NCBI GenBank assembly: GCA_019321725.1
Contig: JAGSPU010001528.1
Location: 1-64,000 of the forward strand
From: Paulownia fortunei
Lineage: Eukaryota > Streptophyta > Magnoliopsida > Lamiales > Paulowniaceae
DNA: 64,000 nucleotides
Reading direction: 5' to 3'
Shown here: piece by piece, positions 61,789 through 64,000 of the stretch
Layout: each line of letters opens with the position of its first letter
Numbering within the stretch: position 1 is the first letter of the stretch
Made by a program: the position numbers and the translations under genes
The notes under the pieces: model-generated
Databases searched by the model: none
The model's input: only the letters and a program-made list of their open reading frames with translations
Told to the model about the DNA's origin: nothing

Positions 61789-63958
61789 ATGGAAGACGGC
61801 AAGGCGGCGATGGCGCAGCAGCAGCAGCAATTGATGCAGCAACAACTACTGTTGCAACAGATCCAAAGGCAGAAGGACGCAATATCCCGCTTCCCCTCCA
61901 ACATCGACGCCCATCTCCGCCCACAGCACCCTATCCTTCACCACCGCCCTCTAAACCCTAATCCCACCACCCAACAAATCATTCCTAATAACCCCCCAAT
62001 CCTAATTCTTCTACAACACCCACTAGTAATAACCCACCACAACAGCAGCAGCACAAGGCCTCTCTCCAGCTCGCTTATCAGGATGCCTGGCGGGTCTGTC
62101 ATCCCGACTTCAAGCGCCCTTTCTCTTCCCTCGAAGACGCTTGCGAGAGGTTTCCTTTTTTTTTTTCCTCCTTCATTCTCTCCTTTTTATTTTCCTTTTT
62201 TTCATCTATTTTTCTCAAAAACCTTAAATACACATATCGAATTCTTATGTATGTTATCATCGCCATTGTTGTAGATGTGGCCTCCCACTGAGAGTTTCTT
62301 TACTCCGACGATTATGCTTTTAGTTTTAAGGTATTCTGCAATATAAGTAGACCATGGAATCACTTGGACCTGTATTTGCAAGTTGTTGATAATGTTCATA
62401 TGTCTTGCAAAATAGCATGCATCATCTGGCATTCATTTAGATATTTTTCCCTCTCTTATACAATGCTTCCACTTTATAATAGAAGGAGCTTATTAATATC
62501 GGTATATTTTTGCAGCTGACTTAGGGAATTCTCACAGAGAAAAGTTTCTGGTAGCTCATTATTTGATGTTCATGGTTTCATCTCTTAAGTTGTGGCTCTT
62601 TTAATAATCACAGTTTGAACATGAACCTTTGGTTTCATTTTTGGCGGAATATCATTCATGAACATTTAGTGGTGGAAGTGTATGATTTTCTATGTTTTTG
62701 TGAACCTGCTCTTAGTAAATATAGCTTGCTTTTTCTAGTATCTATCCTAGGAGAAATTATCAATTATCCGTCATCAATAGAAAACGGACAAGTATTCAAA
62801 TTGTAAAGTTTTGGGGCACATTAACACGTGATTGATCGTGGAGTATCAACATGATCATCAGCCATGTAACTCTATGGGGTCATAATCTGACCCTGTATAA
62901 TGGGTACACCTGTTTTGTTTCATTTTTTAAGGCATACTGGCAGATTAAAGAGTACTTGTTTTTTGGCTTCTGCGGGCTTGCTGTAACCTTATCTGCAAAG
63001 AGTCCCTTGGTTATCTATTTGCTATGTTAGTGATTGTGCTCCTTGTTGTAATCTCGCATATGCTGAAAACTGGGTTCATCTCCTGATCTTGTGCGCAGAT
63101 TACAAGCCATTGAAATACCCAATTTATTGAACTGAACCTCTATAGATTTTTTGTTAGCATTTTATTTAGATTATGTCCATAGTTGTATTTTGTTCAAGTT
63201 AATTTCGCTGATCGACCAGTTGAAATATTAATTCAGGAAGTCAGACTTCCTTTGCCGCTAACATAGCCAATTACAACTATTTAGCTGCTTTTTTTCTCTC
63301 TTGAATTCTGCATAGGCTATTACCTTACCATGTGGTGGCGGACTATGAAGCTGAGGAAGATGACAAGATCCTTGATTCAGCCACTACAGGCCAAATTCTT
63401 TCCCGCTCTCAGCAGTGGGACCATAACATTGCTGCCAAAGTTGCAGAGTTCACTGCCACATTCGAGAAACAAGTCCTTGCATTCAACATTATTTCCCGTA
63501 AACGAGGCCTTGGGGAGTTTCGGACAGAGGAGAAGTTGATGATGGAACAGTTGCTCTTGCAAGAAGAGAAACGAGCACTGCTTGAATTGAGGGCTGAAAT
63601 GGATTCAAGGCAAAAGGCTAGTCGAGAAACTCATGAAGCAAATATGCGGATGGCTGCCATGGTTCATGTGGAGCAAGCTCGTGCAGAATCACAAGCTCAT
63701 GCTGAGATGATTGCCCGAGCCCCAATAAGAGCAAGTGCCCTTGGTTCTCGAGGTAGTAATACAATTGGTCCCGACATAGGTGAGCAGGAGCAGGATTTCC
63801 AGCAGGATGACATTATAAATGGATGGGGCAGCAGTACACAGAAGGATGATAAGGAGCCATCTGAGGACTTTTTGAATGATGATGAAACAGAAAATGGAGA
63901 TGCAGCATTGCAAAGTGAGTGGCCCGGAGGAGGTGAGTTGGATTTGAATGCAAGATGA
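61789..63958 (+). CDS. BRIP: GLTSCR-domain BRM-complex subunit (BRIP1/BRIP2 type)
   Basis: Plant homologue of human GLTSCR1/BICRA. In Arabidopsis, BRIP1 and BRIP2 are core subunits of BRM-type SWI/SNF remodelling complexes (family knowledge). The start is MEDGKAAMAQQQQQ at 61789; an in-frame ATG at 61756 is less likely. Exons are 61789-62149 and 63316-63958, intron phase 2. A Gln-rich N-terminus (about residues 9-30) is followed by RFPSNIDAHLRP, a Pro/Asn/Gln-rich linker, then the GLTSCR domain: AYQDAWRVCHPDFKRPF, LEDACER across the intron, LPYHVVADYEAEEDD and SRSQQWDHNIAAKVAEF. A charged helical tail follows, ending GGGELDLNAR. A C run at 61992-61997 appears one base short; the frame before it ends in unlike sequence and the conserved frame resumes after it. 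Confidence 0.88.
62150..63315 (+). other. GLTSCR-gene intron
   Basis: A 1.17-kb intron with donor GTTTCC and acceptor CATAG. T-rich after the donor. The short frame at 62615-62806 has no domain. Nothing else recognised. Confidence 0.7.
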
Positions 63959-64000
63959 TTTATTTGGCTTCAAAGAAATACTTTATTGTGCTAGAACTCA

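Noticed and set aside
1..64000. CRISPR arrays, operons, bacterial RNA genes and rRNA
   Set aside because: Gene structure is eukaryotic throughout. No regularly spaced repeats or rRNA-like blocks were seen. tRNA and small-RNA genes were not excluded rigorously; a tRNAscan or Infernal run would be needed.

Overview
The window is nuclear DNA of a flowering plant. Genes have many short exons with GT-AG introns, AT-rich introns and spacers, and intron-borne LTR retrotransposons, LINEs and MITEs. Protein similarity points to a eudicot, possibly an asterid; the species cannot be fixed from this sequence. No prokaryotic, plasmid, CRISPR or viral-genome features were seen.

Layout. (1) 550-7207 (+): UPF1/IGHMBP2-type SF1 helicase, 7 exons, like Arabidopsis AT5G35970. 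(2) 7208-16367: spacer with a decayed minus-strand Ty1/copia element and two MITE-like elements. (3) 16368-37199 (+): YAK1, a DYRK-family kinase, about 18 exons, its introns swollen by a copia fragment, a hAT-like element, a LINE and a Gypsy pol remnant. The helicase-YAK1 order is as in Arabidopsis (AT5G35970/AT5G35980), so this looks like conserved microsynteny. (4) 40383-44908 (+): SIG1, a nuclear-encoded plastid sigma factor, 9 coding exons, apparently intact. (5) 46196-48796 (-): spliceosome-disassembly G-patch protein STIPL1/NTR1 (TFIP11 family), convergent with SIG1. (6) 49.4-57.3 kb: gene-free, with a 4.1-kb LTR element. (7) 57333-60129 (-): POLD4, the small subunit of DNA polymerase delta, divergent from (8) 61789-63958 (+): a GLTSCR-domain BRM-complex subunit (BRIP1/BRIP2 type).

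The genes are unrelated housekeeping genes (RNA/DNA helicase, growth-signalling kinase, plastid transcription, spliceosome recycling, replication, chromatin remodelling) and form no pathway.

Sequence quality matters. Exons of four genes, and perhaps a fifth, carry single-base indels, mostly one base missing from a short homopolymer, while flanking protein similarity continues in the shifted frame. I read this mainly as draft-assembly error, not simultaneous pseudogenisation, but reads are needed to decide.

Most interesting: a probable U12-type (minor spliceosome) intron in the YAK1 kinase domain; an LTR element with a gag-like frame on one strand and a long, promoter-preceded gene-like frame on the other, with no pol seen; a tandem duplication that copies the POLD4 exon 2 acceptor; and an unusual number of two-copy tandem duplications. 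I did not find a convincing new multi-gene system.
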